64,000 bases of DNA from Viscum album (GCA_963277665.1 OY728121.1:1652778062-1652842061), one strand, 5' to 3'; positions 25,418-38,750 are shown, counted from the first letter of the stretch. Notes: generated from the sequence alone by a model not told the origin. Translations and numbers: made by a program.

Positions 25418-26935
25418 ATGATGGGGGTGTCTCTAGGGGGTGTTGGTTTGTCCAGGGGGTGGGAGTGTGTAGTGGGGTTGGGGGTTATCCAAGGGTGTGG
25501 GGTCTGCAGGGGGTGGTTGTCTATAGGGGGTTGTCTAGGGGAGATGTGGGTAGTCCAGGGGGTCTGTTGGGGGCATGGGGATGTCCATGGGCGGGGGTCT
25601 CCAGGGGGAGGTGTGGGCTGTCCAGGGGGTGGGGGTTGTCCTGGGGGGATGTCTAGGTGTGGGGTGTACCAGAGTGGGGGGGGGGGCTGTCCTAGGGGGT
25701 TGTGAAGGGGTGGGGGTCTTTAGGGGTGGGGTGTTCGGGGGGAGGGGGATGTCCATGTGGTGGGGGTGTGCAGGGGGTGGGGTCTGTCCAGTGGGGTGGG
25801 GGATTTCTAGTGGGGGGGGGGGGTATCCTGGGGTGAGAGTGTGCTGGGGGGTGTCCAGGGGGTGGGGGATGTCCGGGGGTGGGGTTGTGTCGGGGAGGGG
25901 GTGTGTAGGGTCGGTGGGGTTGTCCAAGGGTTGGGGTCTATAGGGGGGTGGTGCGAGCGGGGGGGGGGGGGTTGTCTAGGGGTGGGGATGCCTAGGGGAG
26001 GGGGTGTGGAGTGGGGTGGCGGTTTTCTAAGGAGTTAGGGGCTGTCCAGGTGTGGGGGACTGTACATGGGGTGGGGGTTATCAAAGTGTGTGGGAGGTCC
26101 AAAGAGGGGTCCATGGGGCTGTCTAGGGAGTGTGCAAGAGGTTGGGGTGACGTCCAGGGGTGGGGGTTTTTAGGGTGTGGGGGTTTTCCAGGGGGATGTC
26201 CAAGGAGTTGGGGTCTATGGGGTGTGGGTTGTCCAGGGGGTGTCAAAGGGGTGGGTGGTGTCCAGGGTGGTGGTGTGTAGGGGGTGGGGACTGTCAAATG
26301 GGTGGGGCGGTGTGAGGGGGGCGTCTGTAGGGGGTGGGGGTTTATAGGGGGTGGGGTTCTACATGGGGGGTTTCATGGGGGGGGGGGTTTCATGGGGGGG
26401 GGGGGGGTTTCTAGGGGTGGGGGTCTGCAGTTAGGTGGGGGGATGTCATGTGGGGTGGGGTCTGTCCAGGGGGCGGAGTCTGTATGGGAGGATGTCTAGG
26501 GGATGTTCATGGGGGGTGCATGGGGGTGGGGTGTCTAGGAGTGGGGGTTGTCCACGGGGTGGGGCTGTCCGAGGGGGTGGGGGTGTCTGGGGGGTGAGTG
26601 TCTGGGGAGTGGTAGCTGTCTAGGGGGTGGGCGTGTGCATTGAGGTGGGGGTTCTGTCAAGGGGGTGGGGGTGTGTAGTGGAGTGGGGGATATCCAAGGG
26701 GTGTGGGTGTGCAGTGGGGGTGGGTCGTTGTAGGTGGAATGGGTTGTACAAAGAGTTGGGGGTTGTGTAGGGGGTGGGGGTGTGCAAGGGGGTGGGGTTC
26801 TGTAGGGGGAAAGATGGGGGGGTGGTCCTGGGGGTGTCTGTTGGGGGGTGGGGGTCTATCCAGGTGGGTGTCCTGGGAGTGGGGGTGTTTAGGGGTGGGG
26901 GTATGCATGGTGGGGGAGGGTGTCTGAGGTTCAAC
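25418..26935. repeat. G-rich minisatellite array (right arm)
   Basis: About 1.5 kb of degenerate tandem units of roughly 15-25 bases such as TGTCCAGGGGGTGGGGG and GTCTAGGGGGTGGG. It is the reverse complement of the array at 14956-15692 and about twice as long. The plus strand has very dense runs of four or more G. Long open frames on both strands are Gly- or Pro-rich artefacts of the repeat. Confidence 0.9.
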
Positions 26936-27929
26936 ATACTTTTCCATTTCAACACAATAAACATTAAATGTTCATTAAACCAATTTAACAAAATTAAAAT
27001 TCTTGTTTAACTATTTATCATTATCAATCATTATCACCTCATTTACAAAGGTCCCCACAAACCTTTAGAACTAGAAAATGGATCAAATAAAACCTAACCT
27101 TGTTCGGATGGCATCAAAATTCCAAAACAATATAAACATTTAAAATCATCTTGAATCCATCATTTAAAACATGGGTATTCCTCTTCGAAAAATATAAACC
27201 ATGCCTCTAGGAATTCATTTCCATATCACCCCATATAAATGATAAATTAATGAATAATCCAAAAAAAAGAATCATGCCCTTATTTTAAATAATCATTTAA
27301 AATAAAATATGGAGCCCATTTTTCAAATCACTTTGAGGTCAATACCTCCTTTTAAAGCCTTGTCCACTTTCAAAACATCATTTTCCTTTACTGAAAACCA
27401 TATCCTGATTCAAATCCAAAACAAATAATTTAAAAATTTTTAAAAACCTCATATAAATTTTCATAAAAACATAAAACATTAAAATAAGGTAATTTAATCT
27501 CTTAAAACTCCCAACCCACATATAATAAATATATACACATTAATTCATTAATCATTTAACTAATTTTTCAAATAAACTTAATTGGGTTAAGCTTTTATCT
27601 CAACCAATTAACCATTTCTATAAATGGAAATCTCAATGGGTGGAAATATGTTTGGTCTAATTAATTACAATAGATCCAATGGAATCTATTTCAATTCTAA
27701 AGAACCAATTTAAATAAAAATGGGATTATAATGAACTGTACATTGTAGTGAAACCGAACCGAAAAATCTAAAATAAATGAAGGAATACATATCAATTCGT
27801 AGTAAAAGAACAAAAATTACTTGATTGAATGTTAGATGACCGGTTGAAAAGTATATTTATCTCCTTTAGAACCGATTGGGAAGTGGGGTTCGTTGTAGCA
27901 TAGAGCTCTACTTTCAGGAAAAATGTTGG
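26936..27929. other. CACTA interior between G-rich array and right subterminal repeats
   Basis: AT-rich sequence with no open frame or domain that I recognise. It carries the second copy of the 36-base direct repeat near 27745. Confidence 0.5.
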
Positions 27930-28209
27930 AGATCGGTTCTATAGGCAGCTACCCATGTGGGATTTTCTATCCCAATGGTTGGTTAAAACTGTTGGGATAG
28001 TGGGATAGTGGCACACTATACAAATCGTTGACATAATACATTATAAAATGGAAATATATTCCCATGTTTTTATCAAACTATTGTTAAAACCTTTCATCAA
28101 ACCCTTTACACCAACGATTTTCTATAACCATTGGTAAAGGATTTGTATTCCAATGGGTTTTTATATCATTGGGAATAATGGGTTGGTATTGGTGGGATTT
28201 CCACCAGTG
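27930..28209. repeat. Right terminal and subterminal repeats of CACTA
   Basis: Units such as CCCAATGGTT...AACTGTTGGGATA and CACCAACGATT...AACCATTGGT are followed by the terminus GATTTCCACCAGTG ending at 28209. This is the better preserved end of the element. Confidence 0.8.
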
Positions 28210-29307
28210 TAAGTAGCATAATAGGATGTCATCTTAGAGATAAAATTATTTTTAAAGTCCACTTGAAATATTTTTTGAGGAAAATATATTTTCATAAAAA
28301 AAAATAAAAAATAAAAATTCATGGAATATTTTAGATATTATTTTATTTGAAAATAACCTTAAAAACACATGAATTAATTTTCATAGAAAAAATGATCATG
28401 AATATGGGAAATTCCATTCATATTGTATATGTTAAAACAAATATTTCATTTAATTTTTTGGTAAAATAGAAGCACACATTGATTGGAAAATTACATGAGT
28501 ATTACATTATATATATTTAATAAAAAATGAAAAATTTGGAATTTCATAAGTAAGTCATTTGAATAATTTTAAGAAAAAAAATTAAATCATTTCTAGAAAT
28601 CTTGTTTTTTTGGAAAAAAAGTGTTTTCGACTAAAGAATGAAATATATATAATTTTTCTTAAAACCATTCTCTTAAAATATATATTACAAAAGGAGAGGT
28701 AAAAAATATAAAGAGTATATCCTCATGATATATATAGATAAAAATAAAATTCATGAGTTTTGTAATATGTAGATCATTTGTTTTCTTCATCAGAATCTAA
28801 AACATAAACAAACCCCCTAAACGATTTGATTGTATCATAAAACCCCTACTACTTTCATAAATTTGAAGAATTTTCCCCATGAAGGAAAATGATGAAATGT
28901 ATACATAAATCACATTAAGTTTTAGGTGAATCGTAATAAAATAAAATCATGGGTACTATATAAATCACATAAAATAAACACGTAGTTAATATGGGATGTG
29001 TCTGAGAGTTATAAAAAGTTAGATGGAAATCCCTTACCTTATGTTTAGAATTTCTTCAAAAAAATTAAAAATTAAAAAAAATATAATTTCATTTTAACTA
29101 TATTAAAATAACATAATTATATATATATATTACCATATATTATTTACTTATGACCTTTTATTACAAATTTTTTAACATTTCCATGATAAGGTCATGTTTC
29201 GGGTAATAAATGCATTATTTTTAGAGTATGTTTTGATTTGGAATTTTTGGTCCTTTAAGATTGATCACGGTCCTATCACCTATATTATTTTAATAATTAT
29301 GTAAATA

Positions 29308-29333
29308 ATATATATATATATATATATATATAT
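29308..29333. repeat. (AT)n microsatellite
   Basis: Twenty-six bases of uninterrupted alternating A and T inside the split LTR. Confidence 0.9.
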
Positions 29334-29388
29334 TCATTTATTATTCATTTTTAGTATTCTCAAAAAAAATAGATAGAAAATAAAATAC

Positions 29389-29430
29389 ATTGTTCATAGA
29401 GACGATATGTCATACGTACGCATGAACAAT
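29389..29430 (-). other. Palindrome-loop hairpin, copy E
   Basis: Arms ATTGTTCAT and ATGAACAAT pair perfectly over 9 bases, with a different stem sequence from copies B, C and D. The loop keeps GAGACG and TACGTACG, although the inner stem has decayed. Confidence 0.65.
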
Positions 29431-30137
29431 GATTCAATTTTGATAAAGGATGAAATAAAAGAAAGTAAATTAATTTATTATCTTTATAGACATTATTTTA
29501 ATTAATATAAGTTATATATTTTAATTTAAAATAGTCCTTATAATCATTCATGTAAATCATATGTGATTAACGAATCTGATCGCTTTGTAGGGGTCCGCCG
29601 TACAAATGGATGATCTTATCATATTCTAATGGAATGTAAAGTAAAATATAATATGTGATATAATATTTATATAAGAATAAAAATATCATAAAATTTATAT
29701 AAAAATAATAAATCAATCATTATATCAATATTAGATAGGTAGTGATGGAAACCGAGTAACATCAGTTCATGAGTTTGTAGTCCATTATACACACGAATGA
29801 TGATTTCAGGACCCATTTGATTAAAAAATAGAATAATTTAGGTCATTAAATTAATATAATGAAATATTAGAATATTAAATACGCTAAGGTTATTTCATCA
29901 TATTTTTTCAAAAAAAATGGAAGGAGGTGGAGGAATAAATAAAATAAAACACAGGATTAAGGACGTTACCTTTTCATTAAAACCCTCTTTTAGTTTGAAC
30001 CAAAAGAATTATTATGATAGATTTATGAACAAAATAAGTATTATAGTATGATACTAGGTATATATTTAAGTAATATGGGTCATTATTGGTCAAACCAATG
30101 GGTTTTGGATTTGTGAAACCAAGTGGATAGAGTGCGG

Positions 30138-30146
30138 CATTTTATA
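30138..30146 (-). promoter_or_regulatory. TATA box of the split LTR
   Basis: TATAAAATG on the minus strand, one base from the TATAAAAGG in the sister LTRs, in the same GC-richer context. Confidence 0.45.
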
Positions 30147-31429
30147 AGTGAGGTGAGTGGAAGTCTCTTATATTTTGTAAAGAAAAATGTATACCTACGT
30201 TTTTCATATGCCAAAGGATCCCAATAATAAAAAATTATTGAACCTCTAAGATAATAGGTTTAATTATATCCATCCATTATATTTTTGAAAGGTTATACGA
30301 AATTTTAAACCCTTATCTTTTTAAATTTCCCTCCCAGGTAAACCTATTTTTACCTTTACCAGAGTAATTAATTCATACTATTTTTACTATTAATTATGTT
30401 CAAAAATTTAGTTGTACATGCTACATAATCTAAATTTTGATGATACCAAACATATAATCATTTTTTCAACATTCAAATAAAAAAAATTTAAATTTTTAAA
30501 TTTAAAATTATTCATACAAACATGATGAGAAAGTGGTTCTATAAAGGGAATATGTCGAAAAGTTAGAAATGTTATATATAAAAATTAACTATAAAATTTA
30601 ATTAAATGAAAATATCAGTATAAATAGACATATAATTTTTCAAATTTTACTTTTAAACCCATATTAAAATAATTTCGGTGTAATTAAATGATTTAGATGT
30701 AATGATATTTCTTAATAAAAACATGTATTCTTTCAATATTAAAAGAAACATTAAAATTTTCAGATAATTATAAATAATTACTCCGGGTAATTTTAGAATG
30801 TTGATTTCGAAAATTATTTTTACATCTTCAAATACATTTTCTAAAATTTTATAAAAATAATTTTAAAATAGCAACTCATAAATTAGAAAAAACCTTTTTT
30901 TATAAAAACACAATACTAAATGTAAAATTGGATTTATTCTTATCTCTTGTCAAGAAAATGATAGAAATTAATTTTTAATATTTTATTGAATTTATAATAT
31001 ATAAATAACATTGAAATATATCCTCAAATGTTCTTTTTGAAATTTATTGATATTAAACATGTTTGTGTACCTTATTATATTTTTTCAGAAAAATATTTCC
31101 TTTATTTTTTAAATAGTTCTTATCTTTATTTACAATTGATTGGACATAAGGAATTCATTTTAGATACATGTATAGACCGTGTATTTTTCTCAATTTATGT
31201 AATCATATTAATATCCTCCATTATTATGGTATGTTGATAAATATCATATAAAATAATAATATATTAATTTTATGTCGTATGTTTTTTAAACTCATTGTTG
31301 CATCACCAACAAGTTAGAATAACTATTTTCTGTAACACGAGATAGAATCAACATTTCGTTTAAATAAAATATCAAAAAAAGTATATCTATTTGAAAAAAT
31401 ATATTTCAATAAAATATCAGGGTGTTATA

Positions 31430-33289
31430 TAGATCCTTAGTGCATAAGGCTATTTTCTGGTCCCTATAGTATGGAAATAAGGATCGAGTGATGTGGCATA
31501 GTGAAACATCAATATGTTGTGGATTGAAAGGGAGAATAAGGTTTTGTCTTGTGGTCATAAAATCATGTCATGTATCCCTATTTATATAGAATGTTATGAA
31601 TAATAGTGTACACTAAGGTCTAAATTCACTACAACATGGCCATGCAATCAATAAAGGAGCTGCAACCATGGAAAATGCAACTACACCATTATAGTTAGTT
31701 ACCGGTATATTTCAAAGACCTAGAATCTTAAAGATTATTATAGAGTGTTCCTAATCCCCATGTATTTTTTTCAAACATTCTCATGGGGAACAACACATTT
31801 CAGAAAATATGTCTAAAACCATACTCAAAATAGAATATGTATGAAGGATAATTTTTTAATATGATCCAACAAAAATCACTAACCATGAGTTATAAAGAAA
31901 TGGTTTAATTAAAAAATGAAAAATATATGAATGTGGATGGTAACATTTGTTGAGTCATAGAGATTAAAACACAAGAGAGATAATAAATGTAAAATATTAT
32001 GGCGGGATAACATTTTAAAAAATAAAGATAGAGATAATTATCTCTATAATTAAGATAATGCACTATTGTTAATAGAATCTAGGAGCTAGACTAGATGAAT
32101 ATATAGGATACTACCACCAGAAATGGTGGTCATTCCACTACTAAAATTGGATGATGTTGGAGGATATTTGATGATATCAACCATACATTCAAAGTGATAT
32201 TTGAGGAATATATTAATCATTGAACAAGATGTTTCAAAATTTATAAATTTTATTTCCTATTTTTTCAATGTGTTACTTTAAGATTCATGAGTCAGTGAAA
32301 AATTACAAACATCTGTTTTCAGATTTTCACATCACATTTATATTAAATCTAAAACTCCACTCCTTTCCATTGAACATCAATTATTCATTATAATTGAGAT
32401 ATTTTCTAGGAACAACATTTTATTTGATGGAATAGTGAGGATTATAAAAGAGGATGAATATGAAAAATATTAAGTATCAGTTTGACATAAGTTAAAAATA
32501 ATCCTATAATTTCCTACAAAAAATGATTAAATTTTTTGGAAGAACCTCAATGTGGTAAAGGGAAGGTAGAGATTCAGATATAACACCAACTCCTAAATTC
32601 ATTTAGATATTTAAAACCATCCATCTAATTTATTTTTTGGAAACCATAAGATAAGATTATGTTAACTAAGATAAAACTAGTTGAAGCTGAAAAGAAACTC
32701 TAAATACCCAAATAATTATAATAGATAATTATTTTAATGGAAAACCATCTAAAATATCAACTCAGTTACCATCGTACTTATTTTCATTTTTAAGACAGTC
32801 CATCAGTCACATCATTAAATTATTTTAGTTTCTTTTCCGTGTATTTAAACAAACTATTATAACTAGTCAAAACTATTGAAACCATATAACCTTATTCCCC
32901 GATGGTTTAATCTAATATTACCACTATTCTAAAATCTAAAACATAGTATATTCATGTAACTATAAACATAATTTTGATATCATCAAGATAAATAATGATG
33001 CTCATGACCAACATTATTTGCTGAGTTCTCTTCTATGCATAAATTTCAAAAACACATTGATTAATGTCTTATGTTTCTATTATAGGAGACCCATTTTTTA
33101 ATTAATAGAATTATTTTTTGGTGATTTTTTATTTTCTATGTAAAATTTTGAATAATTAATAAAAATAATTGAAATAATTTTTTACCTTCTTTTGTTTTCT
33201 TCTAAATATTTTTGTGTGTGGTTGGTAGAATGGTAAATAGTCATTAATAGTCTAGATAGCCATAAATTATTGAAATAAAGAAATTTAGA
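31430..33289. repeat. Unclassified dispersed repeat, copy a
   Basis: Shares three widely spaced anchors with copies b and c. They lie at 31502 (GATTGAAAGGGAGAA), 31711 (TTCAAAGACCTAGAA) and 32547 (CTCAATGTGGTAAAGGGAAG), at intervals of 209 and 836 bases. These are almost the same intervals as in the other copies. Its left side begins where the split LTR ends. No coding sequence is recognisable. Confidence 0.5.
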
Positions 33290-35340
33290 TGGCCTAATAT
33301 GGTTCTACTCAACAATCCCCCCATATGAAGACCTTCAAGGGAGAAAACATGTAGGTCATGTCACGCATAGGAGAATGCAGGTGCAAAGGTTGGGCCAAAT
33401 CCTGTTGGGCTCGTGTGTGGTTCCCAGACCACATTTGTTTTTTTTTCTGAGTGTTATAGGATAAAATCTCTACAATAATCATATGAGTAGTGGATAAGAC
33501 ACTTTAACTTATTAAAATGAGGAAATCTAATAGAAAAACTGATGTGGGACACATGCACAGTCTGAGTTACTTTGTACTAAATTGGGTAGTGTCTTTTTCT
33601 CACATCACTCATATTAACTTCCTCAAACAGAACCAATCAACAATCTTATCTATATCATCCATTGTTCCATTTTAAAAATTCAATATATTATTAAGAGATA
33701 TCCACTTCCACTTCTATTTTGATAATCACTATGTCATTGGTTTCACCCATGTCGTGTGGTGATGGAGGGTATCAAAAGATAATATAGGAACAAAATGTGG
33801 TGTACAAGGTTATTTTGTGGTACATAATTTCAAAAAATAATGTTCCACTTTTATGATGTATTGAAACACCATTATACCACAGATTGAAAAGGAGAAGAAG
33901 TTGTTTCAATGATGTCATTACATTATACAATGACTCCCTCTTACTGAAGAAGATTAAGAAGAATATGATGCAACATTGTCCCAATGTGTTGCACAATGGA
34001 CAATAAAGCCATATAATAGATGTGTCCATAGAAAATCTGTATGTACAATGAGGGAGGGTCACTTAAATATTTCAAATACCCAAACCCTATAGGTTTCTAG
34101 AAATATGTGGCTGAGCCCCACAGTTTATGATGGAGAAGCATATATTTGGGGAGTAAAGCATTCAAAAAAGAAGTTAAAAATAATCCTCAAAAATAGAATA
34201 TAGTCAATAGAGAATTTATGAAACCGATTCATCCAAAATCACTAGAGAAGATATATGGAATAGAATATGAAAAATTCAAAATATGAAAATATAAGAAAGA
34301 GGGGGAATATTTTGGCCGATTCAAAGAGGAAAAATTGATGATATAGAATGAAAGGAAAATATAGTGTGGGAAATAATATTTCAAAATTTAAAAGGGAGAT
34401 ATTTTTCTCTATAAATAACAGATTTCATTGTTGTTCAATGATATTTTATAGCCAATCCATGAGAACCCATAATAGACTACTATCAGAACTATATGAGATT
34501 CCACTACTAATATAGGCTGATATAAGAGGCCAGTGGAAGACCTTAAACTAGAATCGAAAGAGATATTGGTGGAATAGTGACATCATTGACAATTATGATT
34601 CTTATTTTAGCACTATTATGTTCTTTTTTTTTCTATGCAATGTTAAGAATCATAATTCATTGTGAAAGTGTTAATAATGTGTTTTCAATGTTCCAAAACA
34701 CCTTTATTTTATAACTAACACCCTAATAATTTATATTGAACACTAATTAATCACTCCAATTGAATGATTATCCATGAACAAATAAGAATTAAAAGTAATG
34801 GTGAGTTTGATAAAAGTGGATGAGTATATAATTTAAATATTCTCACTTAGACCTAAATCCAATCATATCCTATAATTGTATGGAGAATATGATTACATTT
34901 AGAGGATTATCCTCAATGTGTTAAAGGGAAGTGAGAGTATGAGGGACAACAGTAACTTTACCATTTATTTAGAAATTAAAACCCATTCATCTATGTCTAT
35001 TATAGGACACCATTAAAGAAAAATTGGTTTATTTATCTAGTACTATTTTTAGCTGAAAAGAAACCCTAGTCACCCATAATTAATTTATTGGATAATGATT
35101 TAAATAAAAAAATTACTCAATATCAAATCACTTCCCTTTGAGTATATTCTAATTTTTCAGTCATTCCATCCATCACATCATTCAAATAATTTCAGTAATT
35201 TTTTTAATTCAATAAATTGTGACAACTATAAAAAAAATATATTACATCCTTTTAACCATTTTCATCATCTGTTCGACCATGTCTTACAGTAATTCTACAC
35301 TATACTAGTTGGTGTAGTTGATACAATAAATTTATATTTT
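33290..35340. repeat. Unclassified dispersed repeat, copy b
   Basis: Anchors at 33860, 34069 and 34912 (CTCAATGTGTTAAAGGGAAG), with intervals 209 and 843, in the same orientation as copies a and c. It extends further left than copy a, through a block at about 33480-33620 (GATGTGGGACACATGC) that aligns with 50470-50590. Open frames inside are short and unrecognised. Confidence 0.5.
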
Positions 35341-36931
35341 TAAATCCCCAAAATAATTAAAAAATCCCTCCTGTGACACAAACAAAATATCATTATTTTT
35401 ATGGAATGAAAATTTATAAATTCAATAGTTATACAAATATTTTAAAATGCCCTTTTCAATTTTAGATTTTATATTCTTATTCATTTTTTTCAATATTACA
35501 CACTATTTTTTTGTTTTGTAATATCAAGAACATGTAATAAATAATGAACACTTGAAATTAGAAATCAAATTTTGAATAATCACATAGTGAATATTTGAAA
35601 TATAGAGGGAAATACACAACCAAATATGAGATATTCAAGAAAAACCATGTTTTCCAAAACTGAACCCAAATATGGAAGAATCATTGTGATTCATGGAAGT
35701 TGATCTAAATAAAGGGATATTACTCTCCTAATGCATGGATAAATAATAAAAATAAGTGATGTAAGAAAAAAAGAATCAATTCCACATTGATGATTTATTT
35801 GGAAGTATAATCAAATTTGAGGCTGAATTTTTGGTATGTTCTTTTTCATGTGCTTGTTCAGAATATTATATGGAAGACACCATGTTCACTATTGGGAAGG
35901 AACTAAAAGAATCCACCACCACTGATGAAGAATAAAAATAAGATGTGGAGTATATTTTTACTACTAATATTTTTAAATACACACTATATATCATGGTGGA
36001 ATAACCACATGAAGAACAAGAAGAGAGAGTGGAAGATGAAAAGGAAGAGTTGAGTGTAAAATTTGAGGAATAAGAACCACCAAAAGAAGTGAAATAATAG
36101 TGGTACCATATTTTTATATCCCATGAGTTATTATTCCTAATAGTGGGGCTATTTACTACTTGGTACATAACACAAAAATAAGAGGGTAATCATTCAAAAA
36201 GTTTTAATAGTAGAAGGGAAACCCCAGACCCACAAAAACAAGAAGTTCAATACGAGACAATTTTCTCTATTACCTACTCATATTATGTGATTCATGAAAT
36301 AATCTTGAGGTTAATGTCCTTAATAAATTTAATTTTTAGGAGGTAACCCGTATTTTTTTATTCTCTATATTTGTTTATGATATCATATAATATGAAGTGA
36401 AACACCTCTCATCATTTATGTACATTAATTGCATAGAAATTTTTTTCACTATTTATATGACTATTGTATGTTTGTGAAACACATAGGATATAGGAAACCA
36501 GAGAAAAATAGATACAAATTTCAATGGGATTAACATATAATTAATAATGTTTAATTTTTATCCACTTTATTTTCTATAATATGTTTGTTTTTATCTTTAA
36601 TGAGAATGAAGAAAATCCATACTCCAATTAATTATTAGTTTTTGATCAATGATACATAGAACTTTTGAAAACAACAAAATTCCATGTTTTTATTTTCATG
36701 TTCATAGGATCTAAATAATTGAGATGACGGATTGGATGGTTAAAGTGAAACATAGTAACTTCAAATAAATTAATAATCATATTTATTATAGTCAATTGTC
36801 GATAAAATTTTCATTCCATCATTTCATGATTTGATTTTCAGATGTTTTATTGATTAGTTTTATTATTATTTCACTTATCTTGAGTGATATACTTTAATTA
36901 CATGCTATTATTTTTGATAAGTTGCTAAACC
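35341..36931. other. AT-rich DNA, no gene seen
   Basis: No supported gene or repeat. A Ser-rich minus-strand frame at 35866-36168 is low complexity and I do not call it. Confidence 0.5.
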
Positions 36932-36936
36932 AATAT
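36932..36936. repeat. Target site duplication AATAT (left)
   Basis: AATAT directly precedes the TG of element B and is repeated directly after its final CA at 48948-48952. Confidence 0.85.
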
Positions 36937-38531
36937 TGTAATGCCCCGACCCTAGTTGCCCAGAGTCGGTGCATTATTACATAACATTGGCATGATCACA
37001 AGAAAGATCAAATCTCGAAAGACCGATTGGTTTAGTAGCCTTAGAAACACTAGATATATTCATAAGTCTTACATTACATCATAAAATGAAAAACTACTAC
37101 AACAACATATTGTCTCCATAAACCACACTCATATCCCCACATAATATCCCTGCAGGTCATTCATAATTTACTTCTTCACTTCCTGGGAAAAATAAAACAT
37201 AGAAAAGGGGTGAGCTCAAATGCCCAGTAAGGATAACAATATAGCGGAACATTCAAAATAAGCATAAACATTTAAGGCAATGCATTACTAAAAAAAGCCA
37301 TTTAAACTTGAACTTCAACATAGTATGGGAAAAGTAAAATGAAATAATGCCATTTACTTGTTCACATGGATATTCTACTAATCTAATAATCACATGCAAT
37401 ATCAATAACCACTTTCATAATGTTGGAATGCATAATTCCAGACTATCATAACCACATAGCTAAGGCCTCGTGCCAAGACTACAAATAAGATTTTGTCAAG
37501 GCCTTGTTCCAAGACACTAGTTTGTCTCATGAGACCTACCGATGCATCGAGGAGCTATAGCGGGCTCCACCCGTCACATATTAAGTCCAATGCATTCCCA
37601 TATGAAAAGGTTTAAACATAACATAAACATTCGTATTAAAAATAGCATACGAAATGTTAATACTATCACCATAAAACATGAATGGTATAAAAATAGAACA
37701 TCCACAGTCAAACAAATCACAAAACCTTCAATATAATATATAAGTTTTGTATCATAACAAATCAACTTTAAATAAGCGTAAAATCCATCAAAGGATGTTG
37801 ACATAGATGAAACCAAATTTCTTTTTAAAGAAATATCTCTTTTTATTTTGAAATAATTTAAGATCCATATAAAATAAAACATTTTCTTTGAAAATATTCT
37901 TATAAGCTTGTAAGGGAAGCTTTGAAGATTTTATAACGGCGGAAAATAGCTGCTCCCGCCGTATAAGTTAAAAAAACATTCTTACCTTAATTCTGTCGAA
38001 AAGGTTAAAAAGGACCCTGTTTTGAAAATGATGGAAAGATTCCTCTTATAAAAAGTCAAACAATGGTATAAATTACTTTAACACATATTCTTGTAAATAA
38101 TAAAAATGTATTGAAATACATTACTAAGAAACATGGATGTGGATGATAAAGAGATCCCAGTAGATTATTACGTATAAACAACCTCAGATAATGAAGAAAT
38201 TGTGAAATAACCCTTACCTTGTACTTTTCCTTGGTTGGGGTAGGTTAAACTCCTGTATAATGGTGAAATAATTGTTATTAAATTATACAAGAATCATATA
38301 TATTAATATGATATCATATATGATCTTTTAACATTGATTTGTTAATAATATCTTAGAATTATCGTCATTTCGTGTGTTAACTTACTCATTTTTTTTATAT
38401 GTTTTGTTACATAAGCCATGTTTGTTGTATCTTATTCATATCCAGAATGATATCAAGTCCGTAAACATAATTTTTAAATCATCAAATGATAATTATACTT
38501 GAATGGATACGATGGAGAATGAATCTCATCG

Positions 38532-38569
38532 CGTTCGTGGAGATGGTAGTCCGTACGTACGCACGAGCC
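38532..38569 (-). other. Palindrome-loop hairpin, copy C
   Basis: Arms CGTTCGTG and CACGAGCC pair at 6 of 8 positions, plus one G-T. The intact palindrome CGTACGTACG is at 552-561 of this kilobase. Paired with copy D about 140 bases away. Confidence 0.5.
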
Positions 38570-38708
38570 ACAATATCATTCTTTTGATATTAAAATAATA
38601 TATAAATGGATGGTATATCATATTAACATTTTATATTTATTTTTTACATGAGTTACACATAATTATTATACCCATACAAAATAATAATATATTGAATAAC
38701 AATTACAC

Positions 38709-38750
38709 CACTACGTGGAGACGGTAAGTCGTACGTACGCACGTATAGTG
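38709..38750 (-). other. Palindrome-loop hairpin, copy D
   Basis: Arms CACTACGTG and CACGTATAGTG pair with a two-base bulge. The loop has the intact CGTACGTACG. The arm sequence is unlike that of copies A, B and E, yet pairing is kept. Confidence 0.55.

Larger units (their letters stand above)
11869..28209 (-). mobile_element. CACTA (En/Spm) DNA transposon, decayed
   Basis: The right end reads inward on the minus strand as CACTGGTGGAAATC, a CACTA terminus. The left end is a decayed CATTGCTGGAAA, two mismatches over 12 bases. Both ends carry arrays of short palindromic repeats built on CCAATGGTT. Inside are minus-strand remnants of a TNPD-type transposase and of a second gene with a basic and proline-rich part and an acidic tail. 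Two GC-rich minisatellites in opposite orientation lie outside the genes. The element is 16.3 kb. The three flanking bases are AAT (left) and TAA (right), so the 3-bp target duplication is not clean. The left end may be off by one base. Confidence 0.85.
28210..31429 (-). repeat. Diverged Ty3-type LTR, second part (split by CACTA)
   Basis: Continues the LTR interrupted at 11868. Shared landmarks with the element A and B LTRs appear in the same order: CCCTTACCTT (29031), the palindrome-loop hairpin (29389), a CGCTTTGTAGGGGTCCGCC block (29580), GACGTTACC (29963), a TATA box (30138) and the end GGTGTTATA (31421-31429). No polypurine tract follows the end, so this may be a solo LTR. Both parts together make about 4.3 kb, longer than the 3.3-3.7 kb of elements A and B. 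Confidence 0.7.

Noticed and set aside
25316..27010. Many overlapping Gly/Val/Trp-rich open frames in the G-rich array
   Set aside because: Same cause: a degenerate G-rich tandem repeat without stops. Frames overlap on both strands.
31028..31237. Plus-strand 69-codon frame
   Set aside because: Lies within the diverged LTR and has hydrophobic AT-rich codon composition expected by chance.
33416..33433. Hairpin TGTGGT-TCCCAG-ACCACA
   Set aside because: A single 6-bp stem in AT-rich DNA without T-run, repeat partners or gene context. Could be chance.
35866..36168. Ser-rich minus-strand frame as a gene
   Set aside because: Low-complexity Ser run from a repetitive GAA-type stretch, with no domain or conserved partner.
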